A stretch of 64,000 bases of DNA from Symsagittifera roscoffensis (GCF_963678635.1 NC_087070.1:14883840-14947839); one strand, 5' to 3'; positions 1 through 9,657 are shown, counted from the stretch's first letter. Notes: a model not told the origin generated them from the sequence alone. Numbers and translations are program-made.

Positions 1-796
1 ACCTTTTCTGCCTCTAAACCAATCTTCCACCCTCTGATATGCTTCTGGGTTATTTGCAGTGCTCCGGGCCATGACTCCACGCTCAACGCTGTTACCAAGT
101 GGTGTTCGGACTCCAGCATCTCCAGCGACTGCAAACTGCACATCCTTGAGAAGAACCCCAATGCTGTTGCTTTATTTAGTGTAGTGTTCGTGCAGCCACT
201 ATCTGCACTTCACTCTTCTCTTTCTCGGTGATGTGGCCAAACCAAGTGGCTAGATCTTCTCTCTCAAAGGACTGTATCGTGACACATGATCTTTCATCGC
301 AAGATTGTTCTCCACTTCCAGATGTCAGATCGAGACAACTACCGGTTTCCATCTTCTTCATTGACTTCTCTAGCTTGTTCAGTATTTCTCCCGGCTCCTT
401 ATTATGGGGTAGGATTAGCTTGTGTATCACGTTCAGATTTCCCAAATCTTCATCCTTCGTCAGCGACAGTCTCACTCGCTCCGTGACTTCTTCTATCAGA
501 TTTGCATGGGGATGTGGGCACGAAGAAGGCCTCAGCAATTTCCAAACCGCTCCCAGATTCGTGACCAGCATGCAATATCCATTTCCCATCTTCAGTTCCA
601 CCTTCTTATTTGAGCGCGGTCCGCTAACCACCTCTGGTATCTTCTCAAGTATCAGACCTATTCTCGGTCTCTCCCTTTCCGCTGGATCAATTTCAATTAT
701 CTTCTCTGTCCAGAACTTCAACAAATCGGTCACTTCAAATTTCTTGTGGGCATTCCCGGCCTCTGAATCCAAGAAAGGGTTATATGCCATCCACAT
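1..796 (-). pseudogene. Family-1 last accessory protein, partial
   Basis: An ORF of 206 aa starts with MWMAYNPFLD and stops at 176. The reading then continues in another frame to the window edge, with segments such as VAGDAGVRTPLGNSVERG and NPEAYQRVEDWFRGRK, so one frameshift lies near 160-180. The plus-strand piece has a relative at 24,441-25,790: MAYNPFINED pairs with MAYNPFLDSE, and KNELELKFGN pairs with KKVELKMGN. Two cysteine/histidine-bearing stretches (around SSCPHPHAN and GEQSCDERSCV) are visible, but I recognise no domain. By position it is the last protein before the polypurine tract. Its function is unknown. Confidence 0.55.
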
Positions 797-1056
797 TACT
801 CCAGATACCTACTGGTATTCCCCCGTCTGTTGGGTTTTGAGTAGTCTCCAGCCAGGACTAAATTGCGATGCACGTCATGCCCCTCTTCGAACTTCTTGTT
901 GTAAAATCACCATATTTCGTCAAGTTTCCCATGGTTCTCTAGAGACTGTCTGGAGTCATCTTCCTTTTCGATTCCCGTACTCTGGTACACGTTCAGTATG
1001 ACCGTGGAGACTCTCCTCTCCATAGTTTTGCTCCCCTTGGCCTGCGGATGACACAC

Positions 1057-1800
1057 TTAGACGGTACTGTTGGTCATCACTGACATTATCCACCTCAAGA
1101 AACAAGTGGCATCTTTTCTTCCCGCTAGACTCAAGCCGGAATTATCTCTGGCGATATGCTGTACCAGCATATGATAAACCTCTAGACTCGTGTTGCCCAG
1201 CTTCAACTTATCGTGTGAGCTCAACACTTCTAATTCTATTCCCACCAGGCTCCATGCGAACATCAGTTGTCCTGCCGTCCTGACGAAAGGGTTTGCCATC
1301 AATGGAAACGCAGACGAGGGTGTTCTCATCGCCTCTTCGAATTACTCCCGCAGCAGATTTTGCCAAGTTCGTTTCACCTGGTTCCCCAACTCTAAGTTGT
1401 TATTCTCGGCTTTTTGCTGGGTAGCCCAATTGCGACGCTTGCGGGACACTGCACAATCGAGTTTCTTCAAGCAATCCTCCAGTTCTTTCATGGTCTCCAG
1501 AGCCATCCACCGAGGTCGAGCAGTATTCCTCGTCGCATTTCTCTCAAGAGGATTGCTAGCTATTCGCTTCCCTGTGGCCTGGTGCTCAGTCGAGAGCCAT
1601 TCTTTGCTAACGTCTACTTTCCATGTTTGTCCACTCGTCGAACCCCTTTTGGTGTTTGCCTTCTGAGGTCGGTAGTCTTCCTCCGTTGCTGAGCTCGTCG
1701 AGACTTCCATTTCCTTTATCACCTCGGTTAGTTTCCTTGGTGCGGGGCTGCCCTTGTAAGCTGCGGTCTTCCATCGTGCTAAAATCAAGGGACTACTCAA
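1057..1800 (-). pseudogene. Family-1 accessory segment, unknown, frameshifted
   Basis: Two ORFs lie end to end in different frames. The first (1,342-1,800, 152 aa) is hydrophilic, basic and Trp-containing. The second (1,057-1,329, 90 aa) contains ELEVLSSHDKLKLGNTSLEV. It resembles the plus-strand segment at 23,685-24,000 (shared pattern TSLEVYHMLV / TTSEVHALIA, followed by a small hydrophobic stretch). No known domain is recognised. The conserved order in the two family-1 pieces supports real coding sequence rather than a chance ORF. Confidence 0.5.
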
Positions 1801-1997
1801 CTCTTCTGTCTCTCCTCTCCTTTTCCGAGTTCTTATCCCTCTACTTGGGGGCGTATTATCACCAATTCGACTTCTTTATCCCGATCCAGCCTCTCTAACT
1901 CTTGCCTCCCCCTTCTCGAGCCTTAAGGATATTAGTATCTTTAATCATATTACTAGTCTTACTCTTATCATCCCTCTCAATCTTAATCATTTTATCA

Positions 1998-2902
1998 TCA
2001 GTTTTTTTTGTTCAGAGTAGAGCTGTCTTTACATGCATCACCTTCGGTCTTCCGCTTTTCTTCCCTCAGTTTGATCATCTTGCTCAATAGCTCCTCTCTT
2101 GTTTTCTCATCCAACCCGGTACCCATCAAGACAGGTTCCCCGAACTTCACCACCGTGTCCCATAACTCCTCTTGGAAGGCTTCCAGCGTAGTTTTGCTCT
2201 TCGCTTTCTGATTGAACTCGCTCAAGAACTCTCGCCACATTTTCTCATCCATAGTGCTCAGGAACATCGACTTGTTGCCTTCAAAAGCGTTCTTCTTGCT
2301 TTCCTCAGCGCTCAAGAGCTTCATCCCCATGTTGGAAGTCTCGCTCATCAAGGGCAACTCCAGGTCTTTGCGAGGGGATGATGTTAGGGGTGTTGTGGCT
2401 GTGTTCGCCCAAGTCCTGCAGCAGTTCCTGTGTGGTGAAATCCCTTTCAGCTGGGTTCTGCTCAGGCGTATTCTTCACCTCCATTTCTTCTCCTGCGTCA
2501 CTGAGAGTCTCATTCATACTCTCCCCTTCTTCTGATTCAGCTCGCTTTCTCTCAAGTGCGTCTCTAAACCCATTCTCCATAGGACCGCTTCTCTTGTCTC
2601 CAGGGGTGCCCAGCGATAGGGGTGAGGGTGTAACTGGGTCCTGCTTTTTGTACTCCGTGAGGGTTACATATAAGGGGCCTGCCGCATTTAGCTCCTTTTC
2701 CTCTTGCTTCATCCCCAATAAACAAGGGATCCCAACCGTCCGTGAACTCCTTCTGTTGCTTCTCCGCCGTGGCTCTCGCGTGTAGGGATGGGAACACCAG
2801 CGGGCTATTCATCCTCAGGGTCATTCTTCTGATTATCGGGAACTCTGGGACAGTGGTGGGCAGAACTCCTCGCTCAAGTATCATCTCCAGCTCTCTCTTC
2901 AC
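1998..2902 (-). pseudogene. Family-1 accessory segment, acidic, unknown
   Basis: Three overlapping ORFs (2,564-2,902, 2,305-2,718 and 1,998-2,357) in successive frames read as one decayed gene. The middle part is acidic (ESEEGESMNETLSDAGEEME). The end (MDEKMWREFLSEFNQKAK, then a Lys/Glu-rich helix) matches the plus-strand segment IPEDEWEVHHRDHENRAG at 22,890-23,060. Both are followed by a LWDTVVKFG / CSVVQRYGTQ-like stretch and a predicted helix. No catalytic motif is seen. Confidence 0.5.
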
Positions 2903-3005
2903 CAGGTCAAAACTTCCTTACCATGCCGGGATTCTCAAGATCTCTTGCTTATCCGCTGCCAGGGGATTCAAATTCCAGAATTTGGAGTAGACCTCTATGG
3001 GACCC

Positions 3006-4120
3006 TCACGTCCCCCCCCTTTCTGCACTGTAACTGTCCCCGGAAGTTGAACTGTAACTGTCCATTCTGCACTGTAACTGTCCCCGGGGTTCTTTCACTT
3101 TCCCGGAGAGCATCGTGTCACCGCGTATGTCACCGCCAGCACATAGATTTTCCTGGTCAGATCTCAAGGCCGGACACAGATTCGTCAAGAGAGGTATGCC
3201 TCCATTCGCCCCAATCAACTCCTCTTTCGTCTTGGGATTCTTTTCTTCGCCTGTCAGGTGTCGATTTTGCATCAAGAGGTACTCCACCAACAACTTGTTC
3301 AGTCCGGCCGTGCACTTATACGAGTAGGTCTCCGCGCTTGGGTGAGACTTCCCCATCGACAGAGGCTCTCAATATTTCATCAATCGATGAAATGCTGTTA
3401 GTTCCCTGTGGGTCAAGAACAATAGTGTCAAATATCCGTCAATTCGTAGTGTTTCTACACCCCTATTGAACATGTAGGACGGACCCATGTTGAACAGATA
3501 CCTGGGGTAGACCAAGAACAGGGCCAACAAGAGATTTATGGGCATGTTCAGCAGTTCCTGCACGAACGCGTCGAAGATGGTATCTTTCGCATAAAACACT
3601 CTAGCCATGTACCTCTTCTCCCAACAAGGGCTCAAGAACCTCAAGGTCTCCTGATTCTTCCTCGTCTTCAGATCACCCTTCGCGTTTTCCCTCCAGAAAC
3701 CTTCGCCGCTGTCCCTCCAGAATCAGCGTTTTCCTTCCAGAATCCTTCGCCGCTCCTGACTTCATTCGCCGCTGTGACAAATCTTTCTACCTTCATGCCT
3801 CTGCTCTCTGCCACTTCCAGCTGCCCCTCAAGAAACTCCCATATCTGCTTGATGAGGAGTGGTGCATTCTCCCGCGTCTTGTCCGTGGCATTCTCAAGCC
3901 TTGGTGTCAGGAACGGCCACCTGCCTCTCTCTTGCGTTAGACGGTATGCCATTGCTTCCAATTGTTTCTCGGCCGCAGCCACGTTCTTCCTTTCGTTATT
4001 TGGTCCCCTCGCCTTGCTGGTGGAGCTCGTGATAGTCAGATGCATGCCTCGAAACCACAGACTAGCTGTCAAGTGGCCTATTATTGGGTGATTGTCCCTT
4101 ATTTCTGGATTAAATTTCAA
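3006..4120 (-). pseudogene. C-terminal continuation of the family-1 SGNH-like protein
   Basis: Three ORFs follow in different frames: 3,668-4,120 (150 aa), 3,369-3,644 (91 aa) and 3,006-3,356 (116 aa). Each has a counterpart in the same order on the plus strand. WPFLTPRLENA pairs with WLHLTPRFGAL at 20,890. LLLALFLVYP..ETLRIDGYLTLL pairs with VILAIFVIFG..QNLRLDGLLTLT at 21,230. GGIPLLTNLCPALRSD pairs with GGMPLLTDLCLAMSID at 21,580. The middle segment is hydrophobic and could be membrane-associated. Small direct repeats at 3,690-3,770 and 3,020-3,085 interrupt the frame. Most simply this is the tail of the protein that starts above 5,521. Confidence 0.55.
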
Positions 4121-4195
4121 GTGCCGAGCGAGGTTCGAGATCTCAAGTAAGAGGACCTCGTCCAGTACTATGAGGATATCTGCTAATTCATAGAG

Positions 4196-5521
4196 TCACC
4201 TTAAGGCATGAGACACATCCGCCCATGCTGCTTCCAGTTCTGACTTAAGAAGCCTCAAGTTTCTCTGTTCTAGCTCGCGATTAGGGGCAGCTATCAGTAC
4301 CCGCCATGCGTTCCCTTCCGCTATCAAGATCAACATGGCATACACGAACTGTAAGGCAGGTGGCATACTCGCGTGGCCCGTGGACGTCGTGTATGCCACT
4401 CTTGTCATGGGTCCGAATCGAGAAACCACCAATTCCTGCACCTCATTCATTGCAGCGAACAACGTCTGGATCGCTTCCCAGATCTTTTTAGGCGTTGGTG
4501 CCTCACCTATCAGGTGCTCTAGTAGCCCTGCCGCATGCGAGTGATCGTTCATTCCTGCAAAAAGCAGTAGCTCCGGCTCGCAAGGCATCTCCGATTTGAT
4601 CGCCACCACCAGGGTCAGCATCTGATTTAACTCCGCACCACGCAGCAAATACACTAAAGTTTCCGGCCAAAATAGTTTCGGGGACGTCCCTTCGAAATCC
4701 GAGCCCGCCACGATGATTACTCTTTTTACTCTTGCCGCTCTCGGGTCTGATCGATCATATACTGCCAAAGTTTTGACCAACTGTGAGCTCCCGCAGGGTT
4801 TACCATGTCTCGGATCATCGGCTAGATTAGAACCTTCGTACGCGGCATCCGGGAGCCCCATATCTCCCGGCTCAAGCAGCTTCTCCACCACTCTTAACTG
4901 CGTGGGAGTTGCCACCCTGATTCGGGCTATGCTTTTTCGATCTTTGGGAGGTTCCACTATGAGTCCCGGACTTCCCAACTGCTTGAGTGGCCTGTAGTTG
5001 ATTGGCTCTATTACCGACTTCAGCGGGATCCCAGTCAAGTCTGCTGTCACCATTGTCCTCGCTCTTGAGAAGTGTGCCTCGTGGGCCTTCAACCAATCTG
5101 TAAAGTGGTATCGACACAAGTCCTCGTGTGACACGTCCTTGAGCCCCAGGACTTCTGCCAATTCCTGTCTGCACTCCAAATCCTTCAGATCCAACTCTTT
5201 TAGCCTCTCGGAATATCGCGTTTTACTCGCCCCTGCCGTTCTCTCTACCCTCTTGTTGTCCACCACCACTACCGAAGACACCAACGAACTCTGGGGCGTG
5301 GATGACTCCTCCTTCTTCGCTTCCATCGGTGTGGATCCTGGTTGTCTGGTCCGGCTACTCCTCGAACTGTCTGTCGAATCGACTCTTGCTCCCAGACGGC
5401 TGGATAGGGGTCTAGGGACAAAAAAGGAGGTATCGGGGGTGAACCAAAGGTAAACTTGGTCGTTTCCAACTGGTCCGACTCTAGCAAGTTCATGTGCCTT
5501 TGGAAGACACCATTCAGCCAC
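4196..5521 (-). CDS. Family-1 accessory protein with SGNH-like C-terminal half (441 aa)
   Basis: This is the longest intact frame in the window. The N-terminal third is Ser/Arg-rich and low in complexity. From about residue 265 the pattern VIIVAGSDFEGTS, then LLLFAGMNDHSHAAGLLEHL, then IAAPNRELEQRNLRLL resembles the blocks of SGNH/GDSL hydrolases. GMND would be the G-x-N-D block III; the nucleophile block appears as GSD rather than GDS, and I see no clear catalytic His. It may therefore be an inactive or diverged domain. The plus-strand counterpart at 19,341-20,660 keeps FAEINDHLHTRGFL and IPAPNRELDQRSLKSL. The Met start at 5,521 is doubtful, because its first ~25 residues overlap, in another frame, sequence that looks like the end of the upstream SGNH domain. 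The two may once have been one polyprotein. Confidence 0.55.
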   Translation of the reverse strand: MAEWCLPKAHELARVGPVGNDQVYLWFTPDTSFFVPRPLSSRLGARVDSTDSSRSSRTRQPGSTPMEAKKEESSTPQSSLVSSVVVVDNKRVERTAGASKTRYSERLKELDLKDLECRQELAEVLGLKDVSHEDLCRYHFTDWLKAHEAHFSRARTMVTADLTGIPLKSVIEPINYRPLKQLGSPGLIVEPPKDRKSIARIRVATPTQLRVVEKLLEPGDMGLPDAAYEGSNLADDPRHGKPCGSSQLVKTLAVYDRSDPRAARVKRVIIVAGSDFEGTSPKLFWPETLVYLLRGAELNQMLTLVVAIKSEMPCEPELLLFAGMNDHSHAAGLLEHLIGEAPTPKKIWEAIQTLFAAMNEVQELVVSRFGPMTRVAYTTSTGHASMPPALQFVYAMLILIAEGNAWRVLIAAPNRELEQRNLRLLKSELEAAWADVSHALR

Positions 5522-6543
5522 TCCGTTCCCTTGGACGTGTCAAAGTGGATGCCCTCCGAGGATGCAAAGGGAGCGTTCCATCAGGTCGGCCACATCTAGC
5601 AATCTCACGGGGAGCACGCTTTTTTGCTGTATCTGCCTAATCTCTTCGTTAATATTTCGCACCTTCTCATTCATCTCCGTCGCCTGGTGGTCAAACTTCA
5701 TGTTGTATGGGACCGTACAGATGGTGAGTATCGCGGGATCAAAACAAATTCTCAGCTCCTGAAGGATACAACCCATCTTCTCGTGCAACCTCATCACTTT
5801 CCTTGACTCTCCGCTAGATACATCATTGGTCCCCATCATCAAAGTGATCGTGTACATTTTTACCATATCCAACATCTCTAGGGATGCCAACATCTGCGGC
5901 GTCGCAGCTCTAGAAAAACTCAAGACTCCAACCTGCCAGTGTGATTGGATTCGCGTCAGCACCCGTATTAAGCTGTCCCCTATGATCAGGTGAACTGCAC
6001 CCTCCGGTATTTTGGGTTGAGTGAAGTATTCAGCCCAGGCCGCGTCATGGAAACAGTCCCTCCTGGCCCGCTGTGCTGTCGTCCAGCTCTAGAAAAACTC
6101 AAGACTCCAACCTGCCAGTGTGATTGGATTCGCGTCAGCACCCGTATTAAGCTGTCCCCTATGATCAGGTGAACTGCACCCTCCGGTATTTTGGGTTGAG
6201 TGAAGCATTCAGCCCAGGCCGCGTCATGGAAACAGTCCCTCCTGGCCCGCTGTGCTGTCGTCCAGTCCATTCGGTTGTGCCTGTGATATGCGCCATCCTT
6301 ATTCTTCTTGTAGCTCGCGATTATCTCACACCTAACTGGATGGTCCCTCCAAGTAGGAGGTCGCTCTTCTCTCATCGAATCGTCACGGGCTCTCGACTGT
6401 AACCTATCATGTAATTCTTTGAGACGTGATGAACTCGACCAGACTTGGCTACTACTTGCGGTTGAACTAGAGGTATACCCCGGGAGCGTGACTTCCATCA
6501 ATGGCCGTATCGATTGGGTATCCAGACTGTGTACAGAGGGCAA
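5470..6543 (-). pseudogene. SGNH/GDSL-type hydrolase of family 1, disrupted
   Basis: The minus strand shows the SGNH blocks in order. The GDS nucleophile motif is in HLIIGDSLIRVL, at about 6,151-6,159 and again at 5,972-5,980. The G-x-N-D block is MMGTNDVSSGE, near 5,822-5,833. A C-terminal EGIHFDTSKGTEWLN (about 5,500-5,550, in a shifted frame) stands where D-x-x-H is expected; its Asp is Glu. SGNH enzymes usually act as esterases or lipases. The frame is broken by a 179-bp tandem duplication (5,908-6,086 and 6,087-6,265), which duplicates the GDS block and shifts the frame, and again near 5,545. The ~100 residues before GDS are polar and low in complexity. The plus-strand piece has no recognisable equivalent at 18.9-19.3 kb. 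Confidence 0.65.
5908..6265. repeat. 179-bp perfect-phase tandem duplication inside the SGNH gene
   Basis: The stretch starting CTCTAGAAAAACTCAAG at 5,908 recurs directly at 6,087. The two 179-bp copies differ at one position that I could find (GAAGTATT versus GAAGCATT). The length is not a multiple of three, so the reading frame is lost. The near identity says that the duplication is young relative to the decay of the element. Confidence 0.9.
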
Positions 6544-6546
6544 TGG

Positions 6547-7383
6547 CTAGGGTGGTATCCACACCTCCAGCCCCTCCTTCATGTGCTCCAGGGCCGCCCA
6601 GTCTAAATTGAATCGGCCACTGGGCCGAGGAACCTCGTCCACCTCCATTCGCGACTCAGGTCTCGATGCTGTGGCGGCTGGTTCCGTCGTCCTCGTCCTC
6701 TTTTCTTTCTGTCTCGCGAGCTCTCGTTGTCTTCTCTGAATCTTCTCCATCTCCGACTTCAGCTGCTCACAGTTCGCTTCGTTCTCGCGGACCCGTTGCT
6801 CCTCGTGGTACTCAGCCTTGATCATGTTGAGATCACGCCTCGCCTGATCCCTCTCGAGGATCGCCTGATCTCTTTCCAGGTTTGCCTGGTCCCTCTCGAG
6901 CTTCGCGCCGTCCCTGTCAAGGCTCGCTTTGTATCTTTCCCTTTGTGCCCTCTCTAGTTCCCTCTTCAAGCTACTGAGGTCCGGGTATGCTTCCTCTGTG
7001 TGTTGAGACCGTATCATAGACAATGGCCTGCTCGTGGATTGGGCCGCGAATCCCGCTGGCGGTCTGGCGGCAAATGGAAATTCTCCCGCGCCATATTCCG
7101 TGTTATTGCTTAAGCCGGGATTTCTCGCCAAGTCGATTCCCCTCACGCCTCCATCCACGTCCCAGAATAACCATCTGGTCTGCTCCTGATTGGATATCCC
7201 CTCCGACGTATAGCCAACCTTCAAGACAGCTTCTGTGGCTGATTCCCTACATTCACCCTGAGCCTCTAACTGTAGGAATGCGTTCAACATCACCGCCATC
7301 CTCTCATCGACTTGGGTATAGTTCGGATCACTCAAGCGTTTGCTTAGTTCATCGAGCGTAGGTCTCTTGAGCGCTGCAGGCAT
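6547..7383 (-). CDS. Family-1 coiled-coil protein (278 aa)
   Basis: An intact ORF starts with MPAALKRPTLDELSKRL. Residues 1-70 form a helical head conserved in the plus copy at 18,308 (RLSDPNYTQVDE..MAVMLNAF pairs with RLMDQNFALEDPELVMLMTAL). A short motif around residues 80-105 (LARNPGLSN..AGEFPF) matches LANEPGLGS..PGEMPL. Residues 130-230 are a strongly charged coiled coil with a seven-residue repeat of the type LERDQAN. The C-terminus is basic and then Pro-rich. By position it is the first ORF after the pol frame, where env lies in env-bearing elements, but it shows no signal peptide, membrane span or cysteines. A structural or second-Gag role is possible but unproven. Confidence 0.6.
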   Translation of the reverse strand: MPAALKRPTLDELSKRLSDPNYTQVDERMAVMLNAFLQLEAQGECRESATEAVLKVGYTSEGISNQEQTRWLFWDVDGGVRGIDLARNPGLSNNTEYGAGEFPFAARPPAGFAAQSTSRPLSMIRSQHTEEAYPDLSSLKRELERAQRERYKASLDRDGAKLERDQANLERDQAILERDQARRDLNMIKAEYHEEQRVRENEANCEQLKSEMEKIQRRQRELARQKEKRTRTTEPAATASRPESRMEVDEVPRPSGRFNLDWAALEHMKEGLEVWIPP

Positions 7384-7909
7384 AGATTTTCAAAAGCGAT
7401 CCGCCATCATCACAATCTTCAGATGATCTCACGTGTCAACCAACTTGAGAATTACCTGGCCAACCAACTTGAGAGATACCTTACCAGTTAGACTTGAGAA
7501 GTAACTTTTCCTCACTTGATACTTGAGAAATGTTTCCCTTCAATGCTGCTGATAGTGAACTTGTTCAAGACCTTCTTTCTTCTTTTTAAATGAGTGCGGC
7601 TAGGTCGTCAACTCAATCTTGCAAATCAATCTGAAAATAAAATGCAGTTTTTAGAACGAGATGTCCTGTGCCTAACCTAAGCCCCCCATTATTGTGTTTA
7701 AAACATTATCCAACCAGTTATTCGCTAAAATAACTCAGTTAGTGATTCTTAAGAACATGAAGATTCATTTCATGTTTTAGCACCATTAACTCTCTAAGAT
7801 TTAATTGTCATGCCAATTACATTAAAATCCGTCTACCTGACTCGTGTCGCCGTGTACCTGACCCGTGCCCCCTTGTACCTAATTCGAGGTCTCCATGTCC
7901 GCTCGAAAC
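7384..7909. other. Spacer between pol and the accessory ORFs of piece 1
   Basis: There is no long ORF in this AT-richer spacer. At 7,425-7,510 the word ACTTGAGA recurs about every 35 bp. At 7,825-7,895 a 21-22-bp unit resembling GTGTACCTGACCCGTGCC is repeated three times imperfectly. A spacer of similar length lies in the same place in piece 2 (17,832-18,307). This suggests that the accessory ORFs are expressed from a separate or spliced RNA. Confidence 0.4.
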
Positions 7910-8511
7910 TCAGGCGATACTCAAGTAGTACTTCTTGTGTAGGTGTACCGTTATCTCCGTTTCTGCAAAGACCACGTGTAGGATGGCGTACAATTCCCTA
8001 GGATTCAACTTGCCCATGTTTGGATCATAGACCGGCATGGAGACCCCCATTATCCCTCTTTCGACCGTGAAGTCCCTCAGCCTCGTTAGTGCCAACATCA
8101 CGGTTTTGGGGTCTATCGTGTTCCTTTCGTTGACCCTTGTTACCAAGAAGCACAAGTATTTAAACGGTTAACTTGTGAAACCGATGGAGGAAGCGCAGCC
8201 ATTCCTCCCAGCCCTGGTTTCTGCCTAAATAGAAACTCCACGTTCTGATACACTCTCTTGAAGTCGGCCTCTAATCTCGATTTGAAGCTCATGTCTGCCG
8301 TTATGCAGATCGCGCTTTTCCTGTCTGACAAGATGCTGTCCGTGATCAGGATGTTTTCTGAATATCCATTGGGTATTTCAAACTTTGTCTTGAAATTTTG
8401 CCCTATGGTAGGCTCATTCTCCTCCTGATCCAATTCCAGCGCGTTGGTCTCTCTCAATTCCCTGAGCTTCTGTAACATCAAATTTTCAGTGTGGGTAAGT
8501 CCTACCCCCAC
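7910..8511 (-). pseudogene. Macro domain (TARG1/OARD1-like) after pol, one frameshift
   Basis: Two ORFs (8,140-8,511 and 7,910-8,155) join by a single frameshift near 8,145. Together they follow the macro-domain pattern of the OARD1/TARG1 and Appr-1''-P-processing type. In order: NILITDS; AICITADMSFKSRLEADFKRVYQNVEFL, where macro domains have A-I-A-H-x-x-S-A-D; a Gly-rich KPGLGGMAAL; CFLVTR; LTRLRDFTVERGIMGVSMPVYD, where the family has the ALxxLRDHCxExGVxxIxMPxIGCG block; and FAETEITVHL as the last strand. The Gly-Cys-Gly loop that binds ADP-ribose is replaced by YDPNMGKL, so catalysis is uncertain. The domain is preceded by IFVRGVGVGLTHTE, conserved in piece 2. It would act on or bind ADP-ribose. 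Confidence 0.65.
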
Positions 8512-8528
8512 TCCACGGACAAAAATAT

Positions 8529-9249
8529 TTATCGACGTCCCAGTTCTCTCATCTTGTAGAACTGGCTCAAGATTTTGTTACTGTCTTCCTCCAGATCCCC
8601 TTTCTCTTTGACTCCTGTCTGAATCCATATCTTAAAATTCTTCTGAGCTCGTATCAGATCTGACAGCCTGTATCTCGCCTTGACGTGTTCCTTCAATGCC
8701 ATTATTTGACCATTCATTTCTCCGGGACTGTAGATATCATCCTTCAGTTTGACGCAAACTATTCTTCTCAAGATTTTTTTTTCATCGTCAGGCACCAGGT
8801 TTGTTCTGACCTTTGAATTGCACGATAGCTCCCTGAACGGTTTTCTTGATACTGCAATTTTCGCAAGTTCTTCACCTCCGCACACCTCTTGCTGATCCAA
8901 ATTGTATGTTCCTGAGGAAGGGTCAGTTTGTAGTTCCCTGTCACGGTGCCTCATTTTCTCTTCTGCCAATATCATGCATAGACTATCCTGATCATTGCTG
9001 CTCTTCTCTGAGTCTTCATCCCATTCATCGGACTCCCCGGCCAATTTCTCTTCTTCAGCATCTTCTTCTGACGTTGCCCACTCCCCGGACTCTTGTCCCA
9101 ATCTAAGGTGTTCGGCCTCCTCATTAAATGTCATTTTTTTCTTTCGAACCATGCTCCGTCTTTGTATCTCTTCTGGGATCTTCTCTACTAGTGACTGCAC
9201 GACATCATTGCCATCGAGTTGCTTTTCTTTCAACGAGTCGTTGCCATAC
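8529..9249 (-). pseudogene. Pol linker between RNase H and integrase; integrase missing
   Basis: The open frame runs from the copy-A junction to 8,529 (from GNDSLKEKQLDGND to KMRELGRR). It is acidic in the middle (EEDAEEEKLAGESDEWDEDSE). It ends in a conserved module, VKARYRLSDLIRAQK..GDLEEDSNKILSQFY. In piece 2 the same module (KTRYRLSDLLRAQ..GELEEDSYRILRQ) stands directly before the integrase zinc-binding region. Here it is followed at once by the INIFVRGVGVGL segment that in piece 2 lies 1.7 kb downstream. A deletion has therefore removed the whole integrase. Confidence 0.6.
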
Positions 9250-9657
9250 TGGAACCTGATCCAAACTACATTTTATGATTGGATAAATTAGATATTTTAC
9301 CACTGTAAAGTATTTAATATTAACCAATCATGATCCATCTAACTAACAACCCACTTATTTGTAAGTGCTGAAATTATTGGTAATTTCAGCACCAGAGAGA
9401 TTTGAGTTTAACTTAGAAATTAGTTGCCTCTCCAAGAGAACTTCAGTAGCCGCAACAAACCAGTATACCCTAGATCTATTGAGCCTTGCAGAGACTAGTT
9501 AAACACATTGAGACTAGAAAGTATAAGAGTAAGATTAGGATCGGTATTAGACTAAGAAGTTGCACGAATCTATCCGGCCGAAAATAAGGTAGCGTGACGA
9601 GCAGACGGTGTACCTTATCTGAAAATACTCTATGAGTTACAAGTCCATCCCAACTCA
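9250..9657 (+). repeat. 5' LTR of copy A
   Basis: It begins TGGAACCTGATCCAAAC and ends CCCAACTCA before the candidate PBS. It matches LTRs at 37,596, 46,259 and 57,750, with a small extra insertion near 9,478-9,515. A perfect 12-bp inverted repeat with a 4-nt loop (GTGCTGAAATTA / TAATTTCAGCAC) lies at 9,365-9,392. Confidence 0.8.

Larger units (their letters stand above)
1..9249 (-). mobile_element. Giant Ty3/gypsy-like element (family 1), piece 1: 3' half
   Basis: The minus strand carries a chain of long ORFs whose order matches a second chain on the plus strand at 14,971-25,870. The order is pol linker, macro domain, coiled-coil protein, SGNH proteins and several unknown proteins. The plus-strand chain contains a retroviral-type integrase between its first two members, which identifies the chain as the 3' part of an LTR retroelement. 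The piece runs off the left edge with an open frame and is cut at 9,249 by the LTR of family-2 copy A. It is much GC-richer than the family-2 DNA beside it. Stops, frameshifts, a 179-bp tandem duplication and loss of integrase show that it is inactive. Confidence 0.75.

Noticed and set aside
228-1001. 257-aa ORF on the plus strand
   Set aside because: It is antisense to the conserved minus-strand accessory protein at 176-796. It has Ser/Phe/Leu bias and no counterpart in piece 2.
4872-5174. 100-aa minus-strand ORF and similar frames within 4.2-5.5 kb
   Set aside because: It overlaps the intact 441-aa frame and has no counterpart in piece 2.
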